From Lachnospiraceae bacterium (GTDB lineage: Bacteria > Bacillota > Clostridia > Lachnospirales > Lachnospiraceae), in the NCBI GenBank assembly GCA_022510725.1, contig JAFLSW010000014.1, forward strand, positions 1 to 53,563: a stretch of 53,563 bases of DNA, in the 5' to 3' direction. The notes beneath the pieces were generated by a model. That model did not search any database, was not told where the DNA came from, and saw nothing but the letters and a program-made list of their open reading frames with translations. Made by a program: the position numbers and the translations under genes. Position 1 is the first letter of the stretch. The number at the start of each line of letters is the position of its first letter. Of the stretch, positions 1-8,763 are shown one piece after another.

Positions 1-2
1 TG

Positions 3-272
3 TATGAGGATGCAGTTTTAAATGATATGTCTTTAAGCGAGGTTGCGGATAACTACGGGATATCCCGTCAGGGTGTCCACGATCTGTTAAAAAGATGTGA
101 TAAGGCAATGCAAGACTATGAAGAAAGGCTGCATCTGTATTCCAAATTTTCCGCCCTGAGGGATAAGCTGTCGGAAGTAGAAAAGACGGTAGACTCCATG
201 GACGGGGAAAGCCTGCAAAATGACCGTGAACATATCTTACGCCTTGTGGCACAGATGTTAGAGGAGCTGTAA
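3..272 (+). CDS. ylxM: YlxM/p13-like DNA-binding protein, 5' partial
   Basis: Only the last 89 residues are present; the reading frame is open to the left edge, so the true start lies outside the window. The visible part carries a helix-turn-helix of the sigma-70 region 4 type (SLSEVADNYGISRQGVHDLL) followed by a charged coiled-coil-like tail, which is the YlxM (UPF0122) pattern; the family is about 110 residues. YlxM is encoded immediately before ffh in most Firmicutes and is thought to act with the signal recognition particle. The stop is 6 nt before the ffh start, so the two are co-transcribed. Confidence 0.9.
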   Translation, partial: YEDAVLNDMSLSEVADNYGISRQGVHDLLKRCDKAMQDYEERLHLYSKFSALRDKLSEVEKTVDSMDGESLQNDREHILRLVAQMLEEL

Positions 273-278
273 TCATAT

Positions 279-1634
279 ATGGCATTTGAAAGCTTAACAG
301 AAAAACTGCAAAGCGTATTTAAAGGCTTACGGAGCAAAGGACGCCTCACAGAAGAAGATGTTAAGGCAGCCTGCAAAGAGGTTAAGATGGCCTTGCTGGA
401 GGCGGATGTCAACTTTAAGGTTGTGAAACAGTTCATTAAAACCGTAGAAGAACGGGCAGTAGGCGCTGATGTGATGAACGGCTTAAATCCCGGTCAGATG
501 GTCATTAAGATCGTCAATGAGGAATTGATTTCCCTCATGGGCTCTGAAGGGGAGGAAATTCAGTTTCAACCCGGCAAAGCCATTACCGTTTTGATGATGT
601 GCGGCTTACAAGGTGCAGGTAAGACTACCACTACGGCAAAGCTGGCAGGAAAGTTAAAGCAGAAAGGCAAGAAATCCCTATTGGTAGCCTGTGATGTATA
701 CAGGCCCGCAGCCATCAAGCAGTTGGAGGTCAACGGGAAAGCCCAGGAAGTAGATGTGTTTTCCATGGGAGAAAACCATAAGCCTGTGGATATTGCCAAG
801 GCGGCTTTGGAGCATGCCGCAAAGAACGGCCACAATGTGGTCATCCTGGATACGGCAGGACGCCTTCATATCGATGAAGATATGATGGCAGAGCTTCAGG
901 AGATCAAAGAAGCAGTATCGGTTCACCAGACCATCTTGGTAGTGGATGTGATGACCGGTCAGGATGCGGTCAATGTAGCCAAGGAGTTTGATGAAAAGGT
1001 TGGGATTGACGGCGTTATCCTGACAAAGGTAGACGGCGATTCCAGAGGCGGTGCAGCTTTATCCGTAAAGGCTGTGACAGGCAAACCTATTTTATATGCA
1101 GGTATGGGAGAAAAGCTTTCCGACTTAGAGCAGTTTTATCCCGACCGTATGGCAAACCGGATCCTGGGTATGGGAGATGTTTTAAGCCTGATCGAAAAGG
1201 CCCAGGAAAATCTGGATATCGATGAAGAAAAAGAAAAGGACATGGCAGCCCGGTTAAAGAAGGGTAAGATGGACTTTAACGATTATCTGGAAAGCATGAA
1301 GCAGATGCGGAATATGGGAGGTATGGGCTCTATTCTTTCCATGATGGGCATGGGAAGCGCTATGCCGGAGATCGATGAAAAAGAGATTGCCAGGACAGAA
1401 GCCATTGTATTATCCATGACGCCGGAGGAAAGGCGGAATCCCAAGGTACTAAATCCCGGCAGGAAGCATCGTATTGCCAAGGGCGCAGGCGTAGATATTG
1501 CCGTAGTCAACCGTTTTATAAAACAGTTTGAACAGTCCCAGAAGATGATGAAACAGATTCCCGGCATGATGGGAGGAAAAAAGGGATTAGGCGGCATGTT
1601 TGGTAAAAAAGGCGGAATGAGATTTCCTTTTTAG
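279..1634 (+). CDS. ffh: Signal recognition particle protein Ffh
   Basis: A 451-residue SRP54 GTPase that binds SRP RNA and hydrophobic signal sequences and delivers ribosomes to FtsY at the membrane. Domains in order: N-terminal four-helix bundle, G domain with P-loop GLQGAGKTTTTAKLAG near residue 105, DTAGR near residue 190 and the TKVDGDSRGG motif near residue 247, then a methionine-rich M domain from about residue 325 with the RNA-binding helix-turn-helix around GRKHRIAKGAG. Length and motif order are normal. The likely ribosome-binding site GAGGAG lies inside the ylxM 3' end. Followed by rpsP as in Bacillus subtilis. Confidence 0.98.
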   Translation: MAFESLTEKLQSVFKGLRSKGRLTEEDVKAACKEVKMALLEADVNFKVVKQFIKTVEERAVGADVMNGLNPGQMVIKIVNEELISLMGSEGEEIQFQPGKAITVLMMCGLQGAGKTTTTAKLAGKLKQKGKKSLLVACDVYRPAAIKQLEVNGKAQEVDVFSMGENHKPVDIAKAALEHAAKNGHNVVILDTAGRLHIDEDMMAELQEIKEAVSVHQTILVVDVMTGQDAVNVAKEFDEKVGIDGVILTKVDGDSRGGAALSVKAVTGKPILYAGMGEKLSDLEQFYPDRMANRILGMGDVLSLIEKAQENLDIDEEKEKDMAARLKKGKMDFNDYLESMKQMRNMGGMGSILSMMGMGSAMPEIDEKEIARTEAIVLSMTPEERRNPKVLNPGRKHRIAKGAGVDIAVVNRFIKQFEQSQKMMKQIPGMMGGKKGLGGMFGKKGGMRFPF

Positions 1635-1681
1635 GAGATCTATTCACATAAACATCAGTTAAATTTTTCGGAGGTGAAAAA

Positions 1682-1927
1682 ATGGCAGTAAAAATCAGAT
1701 TAAGAAGATTGGGAAAAAAGAGAAATGCGATCTATAGAATCGTAGTTGCTGATTCCAGATCTCCCAGAGACGGTAGATGTATTGAGGAAATCGGAACATA
1801 TGACCCCAATACCGAGCCCTATTCCTTTAAGGTAGACGAAGAGTTGGCAAAGAAATGGCTTGCTGCAGGCGCACAGCCTACAGATGTTGTCAGCAGACTC
1901 TTTAAAAATGCCGGAATCGAGAAATAA
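1682..1927 (+). CDS. rpsP: 30S ribosomal protein S16
   Basis: An 81-residue S16 protein of normal length with the conserved start [20 protein letters not shown] and the YDPNTEP segment. S16 is a 30S assembly protein. A strong ribosome-binding site (GGAGGTG) sits 5-8 nt before the ATG. It lies between ffh and khpA as in Bacillus subtilis. Confidence 0.98.
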   Translation: MAVKIRLRRLGKKRNAIYRIVVADSRSPRDGRCIEEIGTYDPNTEPYSFKVDEELAKKWLAAGAQPTDVVSRLFKNAGIEK

Positions 1928-1985
1928 GGTATCACATCGGGATGCAGGACAGAAATTTTAGTCCCAGCACTTTTGGAGGTGGACG

Positions 1986-2213
1986 ATGAAAGAATTAGTT
2001 GAAGTAATCGCAAAAGCTCTTGTTGACAATCCGGATGAAGTGGTAGTGACCGAAAAGGAAGAAGGAAAACATATTACAATCGAGCTGCATGTTGCTCCGA
2101 CGGATATGGGAAAAGTAATCGGAAAACAGGGCCGTATCGCCAAAGCGATCCGTTCTGTGGTAAAGGCAGCTTCATTGGGAGACAATAAGAGAGTAGATGT
2201 GGAAATCATCTAA
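1986..2213 (+). CDS. khpA: KH-domain RNA-binding protein KhpA (YlqC)
   Basis: A 75-residue single KH domain with the RNA-binding GxxG loop in GKVIGKQGR near residue 46. KhpA forms dimers and complexes with KhpB/EloR in Firmicutes and influences cell elongation and small-RNA biology. Position between rpsP and rimM is the standard ylqC position. TTGGAGGTGG precedes the ATG. A strong terminator follows directly, so rpsP-khpA can end as a separate transcript. Confidence 0.95.
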   Translation: MKELVEVIAKALVDNPDEVVVTEKEEGKHITIELHVAPTDMGKVIGKQGRIAKAIRSVVKAASLGDNKRVDVEII

Positions 2214-2217
2214 GGCT

Positions 2218-2253
2218 AAGCGGAGATAGCGGAAAAGTTATCTCTGCTTTTTT
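2218..2253 (+). terminator. Rho-independent terminator after khpA
   Basis: A 13-bp stem (2218-2230 with 2237-2249, two G-U pairs) with a GGAAAA loop, followed by a T run. It starts 4 nt after the khpA stop and would separate the ffh-rpsP-khpA transcript from rimM-trmD unless there is read-through. Confidence 0.85.
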
Positions 2254-2297
2254 ACCTATGATCTAAATTTAGAAAAGAGCAGGAGGAAAAGAAGAAA

Positions 2298-2810
2298 GTG
2301 GAAGAGCTTCTGCAGGTAGGGATCTTATCTTCAACCCATGGCGTAAGAGGAGAAATGAAGGTATTTCCCACTACCGATGATGTAACACGGTTTAAAAAGA
2401 CCAAAGATTATATATTGGAGACCCCCAAGGGGAATATTCCCGTAAAAGTAACGGGGGTGAAATTTTTCAAGCAGTTTGCTATACTAAAATTCGAAGGCTT
2501 TGATTCCATAGATGAGATCATGCCCTACAAAGGATGTAAGCTGCTTGTTACCAGGGATAAAGCGGTGCCCTTAAAGAAGGACGAATATTTTATTGCAGAT
2601 CTCATCGGCTTACAAGTGGTGGATGAAGAAGAACAGGTCATCGGAACCATCAGTGATGTGATGCAGACCGGTGCCAATGATGTATATGTGGTCCGGTCAG
2701 AGGAGGGAAAGGAATATCTATTTCCCGCTATTAAAGAATGTATTTTGCAGGTGGATGTGAAAAATGGCAGAATGGTCATTCATGTGATGCCGGGGCTGAT
2801 GGACCAATAG
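2298..2810 (+). CDS. rimM: Ribosome maturation factor RimM
   Basis: A 170-residue protein of the RimM family, which binds S19 and assists processing and assembly of the 30S head. The N-terminal beta-barrel begins with LQVGILSSTHGVRGEMKVFP and the C-terminal PRC-barrel contains EEYLFPAIKE-like sequence around residue 140. The start is GTG, chosen because AGGAGG lies 11 nt upstream and the conserved N terminus begins there. The next gene is trmD, the usual partner, 19 nt downstream. Confidence 0.96.
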   Translation: MEELLQVGILSSTHGVRGEMKVFPTTDDVTRFKKTKDYILETPKGNIPVKVTGVKFFKQFAILKFEGFDSIDEIMPYKGCKLLVTRDKAVPLKKDEYFIADLIGLQVVDEEEQVIGTISDVMQTGANDVYVVRSEEGKEYLFPAIKECILQVDVKNGRMVIHVMPGLMDQ

Positions 2811-2829
2811 AAGAGAGAGGAAATCAGGC

Positions 2830-3573
2830 ATGTTTTTTCATGTTTTAACGCTGTTTCCGGATATGATCATGAGCGGTCTGGATACCAGCATATTAAAAAG
2901 GGCCATGGAACGGGGGATCATCCGTGCACAAGCGGTCAATATCAGAGACTATACTTTGGACAAGCATCAGAAGGTGGATGATTACCCATATGGCGGCGGC
3001 GCCGGGATGTTGATGCAGGCTCAGCCGGTATATGACTGTACTATGGCTGTATTATCTGATATTGAAAAGAGAAGAGAACAGGACGGACTCCGGGAAGCCG
3101 GTAAGCCCACCAGGGTCATCTATGTAACCCCTCAGGGAAAAGTATTTGACCAGAAAATGGCGGAGGAATTTGCGAAGGAAGAGGAATTGATCTTTCTTTG
3201 TGGACACTATGAGGGAATCGATGAACGGGTACTGGAGGAAGTGGTCACGGACTATGTTTCTATCGGAGATTATGTACTGACAGGAGGAGAACTGCCGGCT
3301 ATGGTCATTATCGATGCCGTGTCCAGGCTGGTGCCGGGAGTATTGAATAATGATGAATCCGCTATGACGGAGTCCTTTGATCAGGGCCTGTTGGAATACC
3401 CTCAGTATTCCAGACCCGGCATCTGGCATGACAAAGAAGTTCCTCCCATCCTTCTTTCGGGAGATCACAAAAAGGTAGAAGAGTGGAGAAGAGAGCAATC
3501 TATTCTGCGGACCAAAGAGCGAAGACCGGATTTATATGAAAAATGGAGGAATGAACATGATCGCTGCCAGTGA
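2830..3573 (+). CDS. trmD: tRNA (guanine37-N1)-methyltransferase TrmD
   Basis: A 247-residue SPOUT-class methyltransferase that forms m1G37 in tRNA using S-adenosylmethionine and prevents frameshifting. The knot region is visible as LCGHYEGIDERV and IGDYVLTGGELPAM. The N terminus MFFHVLTLFPDM is typical. Its 3' end overlaps the start of the following ABC ATPase gene by 17 nt. In Bacillus rplS follows directly; here a transporter pair is inserted. Confidence 0.97.
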   Translation: MFFHVLTLFPDMIMSGLDTSILKRAMERGIIRAQAVNIRDYTLDKHQKVDDYPYGGGAGMLMQAQPVYDCTMAVLSDIEKRREQDGLREAGKPTRVIYVTPQGKVFDQKMAEEFAKEEELIFLCGHYEGIDERVLEEVVTDYVSIGDYVLTGGELPAMVIIDAVSRLVPGVLNNDESAMTESFDQGLLEYPQYSRPGIWHDKEVPPILLSGDHKKVEEWRREQSILRTKERRPDLYEKWRNEHDRCQ

Positions 3574-4339
3574 GCTGTGCAAACAGTTTGAGCGGACAAT
3601 TCTGACTGAGGAAAAGGGAAAAAAGAAAAACAGAAAAGAAAGATTCTATGCGGTGGACCATATTTCCTTTCAGGTTGAAGCAGGAGAGATTCTGGGTATT
3701 TTAGGACCTAACGGGGCAGGAAAGACTACCTTGCTCAGGATGTTAGGAACCCTGATGCAGCCCACAAGCGGTACGGTAGAAATCGAGGATCGGGACGGAA
3801 AACGCATCAGTGATCCCATCCTCATCAAACGCGCCATAGGCTATTTGTCGGGGAATACCAAGCTGTATCATCGGTTAAGTACCAGAGAGATGCTGTTGAT
3901 GCTTGCAGAAATCTATGACATCGATAAAGACACTGCAAAGCTGCGGATTGAGGAGATTTCCAAAGTGCTGGATATGGATTCTTTTCTGGATAATCGCATT
4001 GAAAAGCTATCTACGGGACAGACCCAGCGGGCTTCCATTGCCAGATGCCTGATCCACGAGCCGGATATTTATATATTTGATGAACCTACATTGGGATTGG
4101 ATATTATCAGTGCAGATGCTATCGTTAATTTTATGAAGGAACAAAAAGAAAAGGGAAAGACAGTGCTGTATTCCACCCATTATCTGGAAGAAGCACAGTT
4201 TTTATGTGACCGCATCCTGATGATCTATCAGGGAAGGATCATCAAAGAAGGAAGCCCTGAGAGCATTTTATCGGAGTGCGGTGTTACCAACCTGCGGGAT
4301 GCCTTCCATCAGGTAATGGGGGAGGTGGATGCGAAATGA
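3557..4339 (+). CDS. natA: ABC transporter ATP-binding protein, NatA-like
   Basis: A 260-residue ABC ATPase with Walker A GPNGAGKTTLL, signature LSTGQTQRASIARC, Walker B IYIFDEPTLGLD and the switch histidine in STHYLEEAQ. The start is placed at the ATG 7 nt after GGAGG; in-frame ATGs at 3536 and 3551 are poorly spaced. It partners the next gene, whose permease half is NatB-like, and the stop overlaps that start as ATGA. NatAB of Bacillus subtilis extrudes sodium; that substrate is inference here. Confidence 0.9.
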   Translation: MIAASELCKQFERTILTEEKGKKKNRKERFYAVDHISFQVEAGEILGILGPNGAGKTTLLRMLGTLMQPTSGTVEIEDRDGKRISDPILIKRAIGYLSGNTKLYHRLSTREMLLMLAEIYDIDKDTAKLRIEEISKVLDMDSFLDNRIEKLSTGQTQRASIARCLIHEPDIYIFDEPTLGLDIISADAIVNFMKEQKEKGKTVLYSTHYLEEAQFLCDRILMIYQGRIIKEGSPESILSECGVTNLRDAFHQVMGEVDAK

Positions 4340-6342
4340 ATATGAAAAGAATGACCGCTTTGTTAAAGCGGGAGCTTAGGGATATCATGCGGGATAAAAA
4401 GACGCTGGTGATGATGGTAGTTGTGCCTATTATCCTGTATCCCCTTCTGATATTGGGTATGGCATTCCTGATGAATGCTATTGTAAGCAGTCAGGCGGAA
4501 AAAACTTATCTGGCGGCTTTTGATGTGAATGAGGAAGCAGAGGAAAGGCTGCTTTCTATTTTGGAATCCCAAGAAATAGGCTATACGGTCCGGATAGTGG
4601 AGTCCAAGGACTATGAAACGGATCTGGAACAGGAGAATATTCATGTTTATGTAAAGGAAGAAGAGGACGGAACATTTTCTCTGTATTATCTGTCTGCCAG
4701 CGATCAGTCTGCCACGGCACTTTCCGCTATGCGGACCCTGTTTTCCTTATACAAGGATGAGTTGACCGAGGAAAGGATCGCAGATGCGGGAATGGATGTA
4801 GACACCTTGTTAAATCCCATTCGATATGAAAATAAGGACCTGTCCTCGGCGGAGGAATCCATGGGCAATATGATCGGTTCTATTATGCCCTTTTTTATCG
4901 TTACCAGCATCCTGTTAGGCGCCATTTATCCTGCCATCGATGTGACGGCAGGAGAGAAGGAGAGAGGGACTTTAGAGACTCTTTTGACCCTTCCCGTCAC
5001 CAATTTTGAAATGATCATGAGCAAGTTCCTGGCGGTTTCCGTGATTGCCTGTGTGTCGGCATTTTTAAATGTATTTTCCATGGGCGGAGCAATGGTGTTT
5101 TTGGTATCCAGTTCTCTTTCCCAGGCAGCAAATCTGGATATTTCCATCCGATTTGAGACCTTTATACCAGGGATTCTATTTACCTTGGTGGTTATGACCT
5201 TCTTTGCCCTTTTGGTCACTGCGGTGTGTATGTGTACCTGTGTCTTTGCAAAGAGCTTTAAAGAGGCCAATAACTATATTACGCCGGTCATGCTGATCTT
5301 TATGTTCGGCAGCTATGCGGCTATGATCCCGGACCTGGAGCTTTCTGCCCGGTCAGCAGCCATTCCTGTAGTCAATGTGGCACTGCTTATCGAGGGACTG
5401 TTCAAATTCCAGTATGATTACGGACTTTTTGCTGTGGTGCTGTTTTCCAATGTGGCGTACAGCCTGTTAGCGGTCATGATCTTAGGAAAAATATACAACA
5501 GCGAAGCCATCCTGTTCTCCGAAGGCTTAAGCAGCGTCAAGCTTTTTAAGAGCCGCAGGGACATGGAAGAAAAGCAGATGCCTGGTCTGGGAGATGTGAT
5601 ATTGATCCTGTGTATCGTTTTGCTGTTGATGTTTTATGTAGGAACCTATGCCCAGCTAAAATGGGGATTTGGAGGGGTATTTGTCCAGCAGCTTTTGATC
5701 CTCATAGTTTCTCTTTTATATGCCTGGTATATGAAAGCGGATAAAAGGAAGCTGTTCTCTTTAGAGAAGGTTAAACCGTTGCAGCTTTTGGGTGCTATTC
5801 TTTTTGGAATAGGAGCTTTCCTGTTGGGATTGATAGCGGGAGCCTTGTTGACGCCGATCCTTTCTGAAAGCGCCCAGAACTTAGAACAGTTGGACGAAAT
5901 GATAGCAGGCGTCCCAGTGGGGATCTTGGTCTTAGTCATGGCAGTGATGCCGGCCATAGGAGAAGAACTGCTTTTCAGAGGCTTTGTTATGGGAACCTTA
6001 AAGAACAGATGCAGACCCGCTGTGGCAGTAGGCGTTACCGCTGTGATCTTTGCGGCATATCATATGAGCTTGCTGCGGTTTTTTACCGTGGGCATCATTG
6101 GGCTGGGTCTGACCATTGCAGCCTACCGTACCGGCAGCATTGCAGCCTCCATGACGGTCCACTTTTTAAACAATCTCACATCGGTTTTGATTTCCGTATA
6201 TCCAAAGCAGATGGAAAAAGCGCTGCCCATTCTGTTTAAAGAAAGCTTAAGCCTATCGGATATATTGCTTTTGGCGGCAGTCATTATCATCGGTCTGAAA
6301 GTAGGCTGGACGCTGATGAACAAAAAAAGCTTGCATTCTTGA
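4336..6342 (+). CDS. ABC-2 permease fused to CPBP intramembrane protease
   Basis: A 668-residue membrane protein. The first ~400 residues are an ABC-2/NatB-like permease: one N-terminal membrane span, a large extracytoplasmic segment (about residues 50-175), then several spans including the [16 protein letters not shown] motif. The last ~210 residues form a separate multi-span CPBP (CAAX protease/bacteriocin-processing) domain with the active-site motif EELLFRG near residue 543 and the downstream histidine in FAAYH. The start is set by ATGA overlap with the ATPase gene and a GGGGGAGG ribosome-binding site; an earlier in-frame ATG at 4276 lies inside the ATPase gene. Export substrate and protease target are unknown. 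Confidence 0.88.
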   Translation: MNMKRMTALLKRELRDIMRDKKTLVMMVVVPIILYPLLILGMAFLMNAIVSSQAEKTYLAAFDVNEEAEERLLSILESQEIGYTVRIVESKDYETDLEQENIHVYVKEEEDGTFSLYYLSASDQSATALSAMRTLFSLYKDELTEERIADAGMDVDTLLNPIRYENKDLSSAEESMGNMIGSIMPFFIVTSILLGAIYPAIDVTAGEKERGTLETLLTLPVTNFEMIMSKFLAVSVIACVSAFLNVFSMGGAMVFLVSSSLSQAANLDISIRFETFIPGILFTLVVMTFFALLVTAVCMCTCVFAKSFKEANNYITPVMLIFMFGSYAAMIPDLELSARSAAIPVVNVALLIEGLFKFQYDYGLFAVVLFSNVAYSLLAVMILGKIYNSEAILFSEGLSSVKLFKSRRDMEEKQMPGLGDVILILCIVLLLMFYVGTYAQLKWGFGGVFVQQLLILIVSLLYAWYMKADKRKLFSLEKVKPLQLLGAILFGIGAFLLGLIAGALLTPILSESAQNLEQLDEMIAGVPVGILVLVMAVMPAIGEELLFRGFVMGTLKNRCRPAVAVGVTAVIFAAYHMSLLRFFTVGIIGLGLTIAAYRTGSIAASMTVHFLNNLTSVLISVYPKQMEKALPILFKESLSLSDILLLAAVIIIGLKVGWTLMNKKSLHS

Positions 6343-6359
6343 AAACACTGTGGTAAACT
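6331..6359 (+). promoter_or_regulatory. Predicted sigma-A promoter for rplS
   Basis: TTGCAT at 6331-6336, a 17-bp spacer, and an extended -10 TGGTAAACT with the hexamer at 6354-6359. The -35 lies in the last codons of the preceding permease-protease gene. Predicted start near 6366 gives a leader of about 68 nt for rplS. Confidence 0.6.
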
Positions 6360-6365
6360 ACTCAT

Positions 6366-6433
6366 GTTGTGAAAAGAGATGGTCCGCTGTTACAGATCGT
6401 ATTAAGAACATCCGGCACGGAAGGAGATATAAA
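6366..6433 (+). ncRNA. Possible L19 (rplS) 5' leader
   Basis: The untranslated stretch between the predicted promoter and rplS contains the block GATGGTCCGCTGTTACAG and, before the ribosome-binding site, AACATCCGGCACGG, with short complementary segments. Firmicute rplS genes often carry a small structured leader implicated in L19 autoregulation. I cannot verify a covariance-model match, so this is tentative. Confidence 0.35.
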
Positions 6434-6781
6434 ATGAACGAAATTATCAAAGAAATCGAAGCAGAACAGTTAAAAGAAAATGTACCTCAGTTTAATGTTG
6501 GCGATACTGTTAAAGTATACGGCAAGATCAAAGAGGGTAACAGAGAAAGAATTCAGGTTTTTGAAGGAACCGTCATCAAAAAGCAGGGCGGCAGCAACAG
6601 AGCCACATTTACCGTAAGGAAAAATTCCAACGGCGTAGGCGTAGAAAAGACCTGGCCCCTTCACTCTCCCAATGTAGAAAAGGTAGAGGTTGTAAGACAG
6701 GGTAAAGTAAGAAGAGCAAAACTTTTCTACTTAAGAGACAGAATCGGAAAGAGAGCAAAGGTAAAAGAGTTAGTAAGATAG
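6434..6781 (+). CDS. rplS: 50S ribosomal protein L19
   Basis: A 115-residue L19 protein, located at the 30S-50S interface. Conserved segments include [31 protein letters not shown] and the C-terminal [14 protein letters not shown]. The start is the ATG after AAGGAGATATAAA, which matches the family N terminus; the frame stays open further upstream but without a ribosome-binding site. Own promoter and own terminator suggest a monocistronic transcript. Confidence 0.98.
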   Translation: MNEIIKEIEAEQLKENVPQFNVGDTVKVYGKIKEGNRERIQVFEGTVIKKQGGSNRATFTVRKNSNGVGVEKTWPLHSPNVEKVEVVRQGKVRRAKLFYLRDRIGKRAKVKELVR

Positions 6782-6791
6782 TAAAATGGAT

Positions 6792-6828
6792 GGGGACAAA
6801 TACGAAAGTACTTGTCCCCTTGCTTTTT
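6792..6828 (+). terminator. Rho-independent terminator after rplS
   Basis: GGGGACAA pairs with TTGTCCCC, extended inward by three more pairs to a GAAA tetraloop, then TTGCTTTTT. It ends the rplS transcript. A promoter-like pair for the next gene, TTGTCC (6812-6817) and TACAAT (6836-6841) with an 18-bp spacer, begins in the 3' arm. Confidence 0.85.
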
Positions 6829-6863
6829 GGTGTAGTACAATAGACAGGGTAAGGAGGCGGATT

Positions 6864-7445
6864 ATGGCAAGGAGAAAAGGGCTGAATTTCTATAAAAGGA
6901 AGAAAAAGATCAGCGCTGCCCTGATGAAGGAGATATGGAGCTATATTTTCCTCGTTCTGGCCTCGGTTCTGGTGGCTTTTGTGCTGGTTTTTTCCATTGG
7001 TATGAAAACCAGCGTCATCGGTGTCTCCATGGAACCGGCACTTTATAATGGGCAGGAGATCCTGGTCAACCGATTTGTATACCGCCTGTTCTCTCCCAAG
7101 TCCGGTGATGTAGTCGTATTTTTGCCCGGCGGCAATCAGAATTCCCATTATTATGTCAAGCGGATCGCAGCAGAGCCGGGAGATACGGTGGTGATCAGAG
7201 AAGGGGTATTATACATCAATAATGTTCCTTATCAGGAAGTGAGCCTGGACAAGATCGCGGATGCCGGTATTTTGGAAAATGAATTGATTTTGGAAAAAGA
7301 CGAGTATCTTGTTATTGGAGATAACATTAATAACAGTGAGGACAGCAGGTCCGGCAATATCGGTCCGGTAAAAGCTGACTCCATTATCGGAAAGGTATGG
7401 TTCCATATGGCTTCCGCAAGAAACGGTATGGGATTTATCGATTAA
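6864..7445 (+). CDS. lepB: Signal peptidase I (first copy)
   Basis: A 193-residue type I signal peptidase: a basic cytoplasmic N terminus, one membrane span (about residues 25-45), then the extracytoplasmic catalytic domain with nucleophile serine in GVSMEPAL, general-base lysine in YYVKRI and the GDNINNSEDSR box. It cleaves signal peptides from exported proteins. The start is the ATG 6 nt after AAGGAGG. A second lepB lies 1.3 kb downstream. The last 11 nt overlap a convergent reverse-strand gene. Confidence 0.94.
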   Translation: MARRKGLNFYKRKKKISAALMKEIWSYIFLVLASVLVAFVLVFSIGMKTSVIGVSMEPALYNGQEILVNRFVYRLFSPKSGDVVVFLPGGNQNSHYYVKRIAAEPGDTVVIREGVLYINNVPYQEVSLDKIADAGILENELILEKDEYLVIGDNINNSEDSRSGNIGPVKADSIIGKVWFHMASARNGMGFID

Positions 7446-7746
7446 AAATAGATTTAAGAATAAAGCAAATGGATGTTATTATTAAAAATAATACTGATAT
7501 TAATATAAAAATGAAAAATACTAATTCTTGTGCAAAACCTTCAAAATTTGCTGCGTACTTATAGTAATGAGAGACATATATAAACGATAAAATGCTGCAC
7601 AATATGGATGTGATTTCCATACCCATGATTACCATACGATTTTTTTGAGTTTTATTCTTTTTACATAGTAATATTATTTCTGCTATTAAAAATGTCAGCA
7701 ATAAAAGGATTAAAAATAATTCTATAATTGGTTCAAGGGATTTCAT
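7435..7746 (-). CDS. Small hypothetical membrane protein
   Basis: A 103-residue reverse-strand protein with three or four hydrophobic segments (roughly residues 5-28, 38-60 and 72-97) separated by the basic loop KKNKTQKNR. The ATG follows a good ribosome-binding site on that strand (GTGAGG, 8 nt). The stretch 7446-7860 is clearly richer in A+T than all neighbours, suggesting recent acquisition, and it splits an otherwise conserved block. I recognise no family. Its 3' end overlaps lepB tail to tail by 11 nt. Confidence 0.7.
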   Translation of the reverse strand: MKSLEPIIELFLILLLLTFLIAEIILLCKKNKTQKNRMVIMGMEITSILCSILSFIYVSHYYKYAANFEGFAQELVFFIFILISVLFLIITSICFILKSIFNR

Positions 7747-7860
7747 CTTTTATACCTCACTATCTATTATAGTTTTATCAAAAATTCTAATATTTTGGAA
7801 TAGCAAATTATACAAAAATATTAGAATTTTATTCCCAATATTTATTAAGGAAGTGATAGG

Positions 7861-8763
7861 ATGAATGATTCAGATAAAAATAATGAGATCAGTAAAGTAA
7901 ATATTAACTGGTATCCGGGACATATGACAAAGGCAAAAAGGATGATGGAGGAAAATATCAAGCTCATCGATCTGATCATTGAGCTGGTAGATGCCAGAAT
8001 CCCTTTGAGCAGCCGTAATCCCGACATAGATAAACTGGGACAAAATAAAGCCAGATTGGTTTTGTTAAATAAAGCGGATCTGGCAGATCCGAAGAGGAAT
8101 GAGGAATGGAAGATATATTTTAAAGAAAAGGGCTACTTTGTAGCAGCCTTAAACTCCCGTACCAGAGATGGTATGAAAGCCATTACGGCTATTGTACAGG
8201 AGGCATGCAGGGAAAAAACGGAGCGGGACCGGAAACGAGGAATCCTGAACCGGCCTGTCAGAGCCATGGTAGTAGGTATTCCCAATGTAGGCAAATCAAC
8301 CTTTATCAATTCCTTTGCAGGAAAGGCCTGTGCTAAAACGGGTAATAAGCCGGGGGTAACCAAGGGAAAACAGTGGATCAGACTCAATAAGACTTTGGAA
8401 CTTTTAGATACGCCGGGAATCTTGTGGCCCAAGTTTGAAGACTGGCATGTGGGCATGCGGCTGGCTCTGATCGGCTCCATGAATGATGAGATCCTAAATA
8501 TGGAAGAATTGGCGGTTTCCCTTGTTGAGATCGTTACAGCGGATTATAAAGGGGTTTTAGAAAAACGATACGGCATAGAAGAGGATGAAGAAGCCGTCAG
8601 GATTTTAGAATCGGTGGCAAAAGTTCGTAACTGCATCAAAAGGGGAGAGGAACTGGATCTGCCAAAGGCAGCGTCGCTCCTTTTGGAAGATTTTAGAAGC
8701 GGACGCCTGGGCCGTATTACTTTAGAGAAAACAGAGGAAAAAGAAGGAAATCAAGGTGAATAA
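7861..8763 (+). CDS. ylqF: Ribosome biogenesis GTPase YlqF (RbgA)
   Basis: A 300-residue circularly permuted GTPase needed for late 50S assembly. The G4 motif NKAD (about residue 59) precedes the P-loop GIPNVGKSTF (about 139) and G3 DTPG (about 183), the permuted order. The N terminus INWYPGHMTKAKRMM is diagnostic. AAGGAAG precedes the ATG. The stop overlaps the next lepB by 8 nt, so the pair is translationally coupled. In Bacillus ylqF also follows rplS and precedes rnhB. Confidence 0.96.
   Translation: MNDSDKNNEISKVNINWYPGHMTKAKRMMEENIKLIDLIIELVDARIPLSSRNPDIDKLGQNKARLVLLNKADLADPKRNEEWKIYFKEKGYFVAALNSRTRDGMKAITAIVQEACREKTERDRKRGILNRPVRAMVVGIPNVGKSTFINSFAGKACAKTGNKPGVTKGKQWIRLNKTLELLDTPGILWPKFEDWHVGMRLALIGSMNDEILNMEELAVSLVEIVTADYKGVLEKRYGIEEDEEAVRILESVAKVRNCIKRGEELDLPKAASLLLEDFRSGRLGRITLEKTEEKEGNQGE

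Noticed and set aside
4276-4335. Upstream in-frame start for the permease-protease gene
   Set aside because: It lies inside the ATPase gene and lacks a ribosome-binding site; the ATGA overlap start at 4336 has a strong one.
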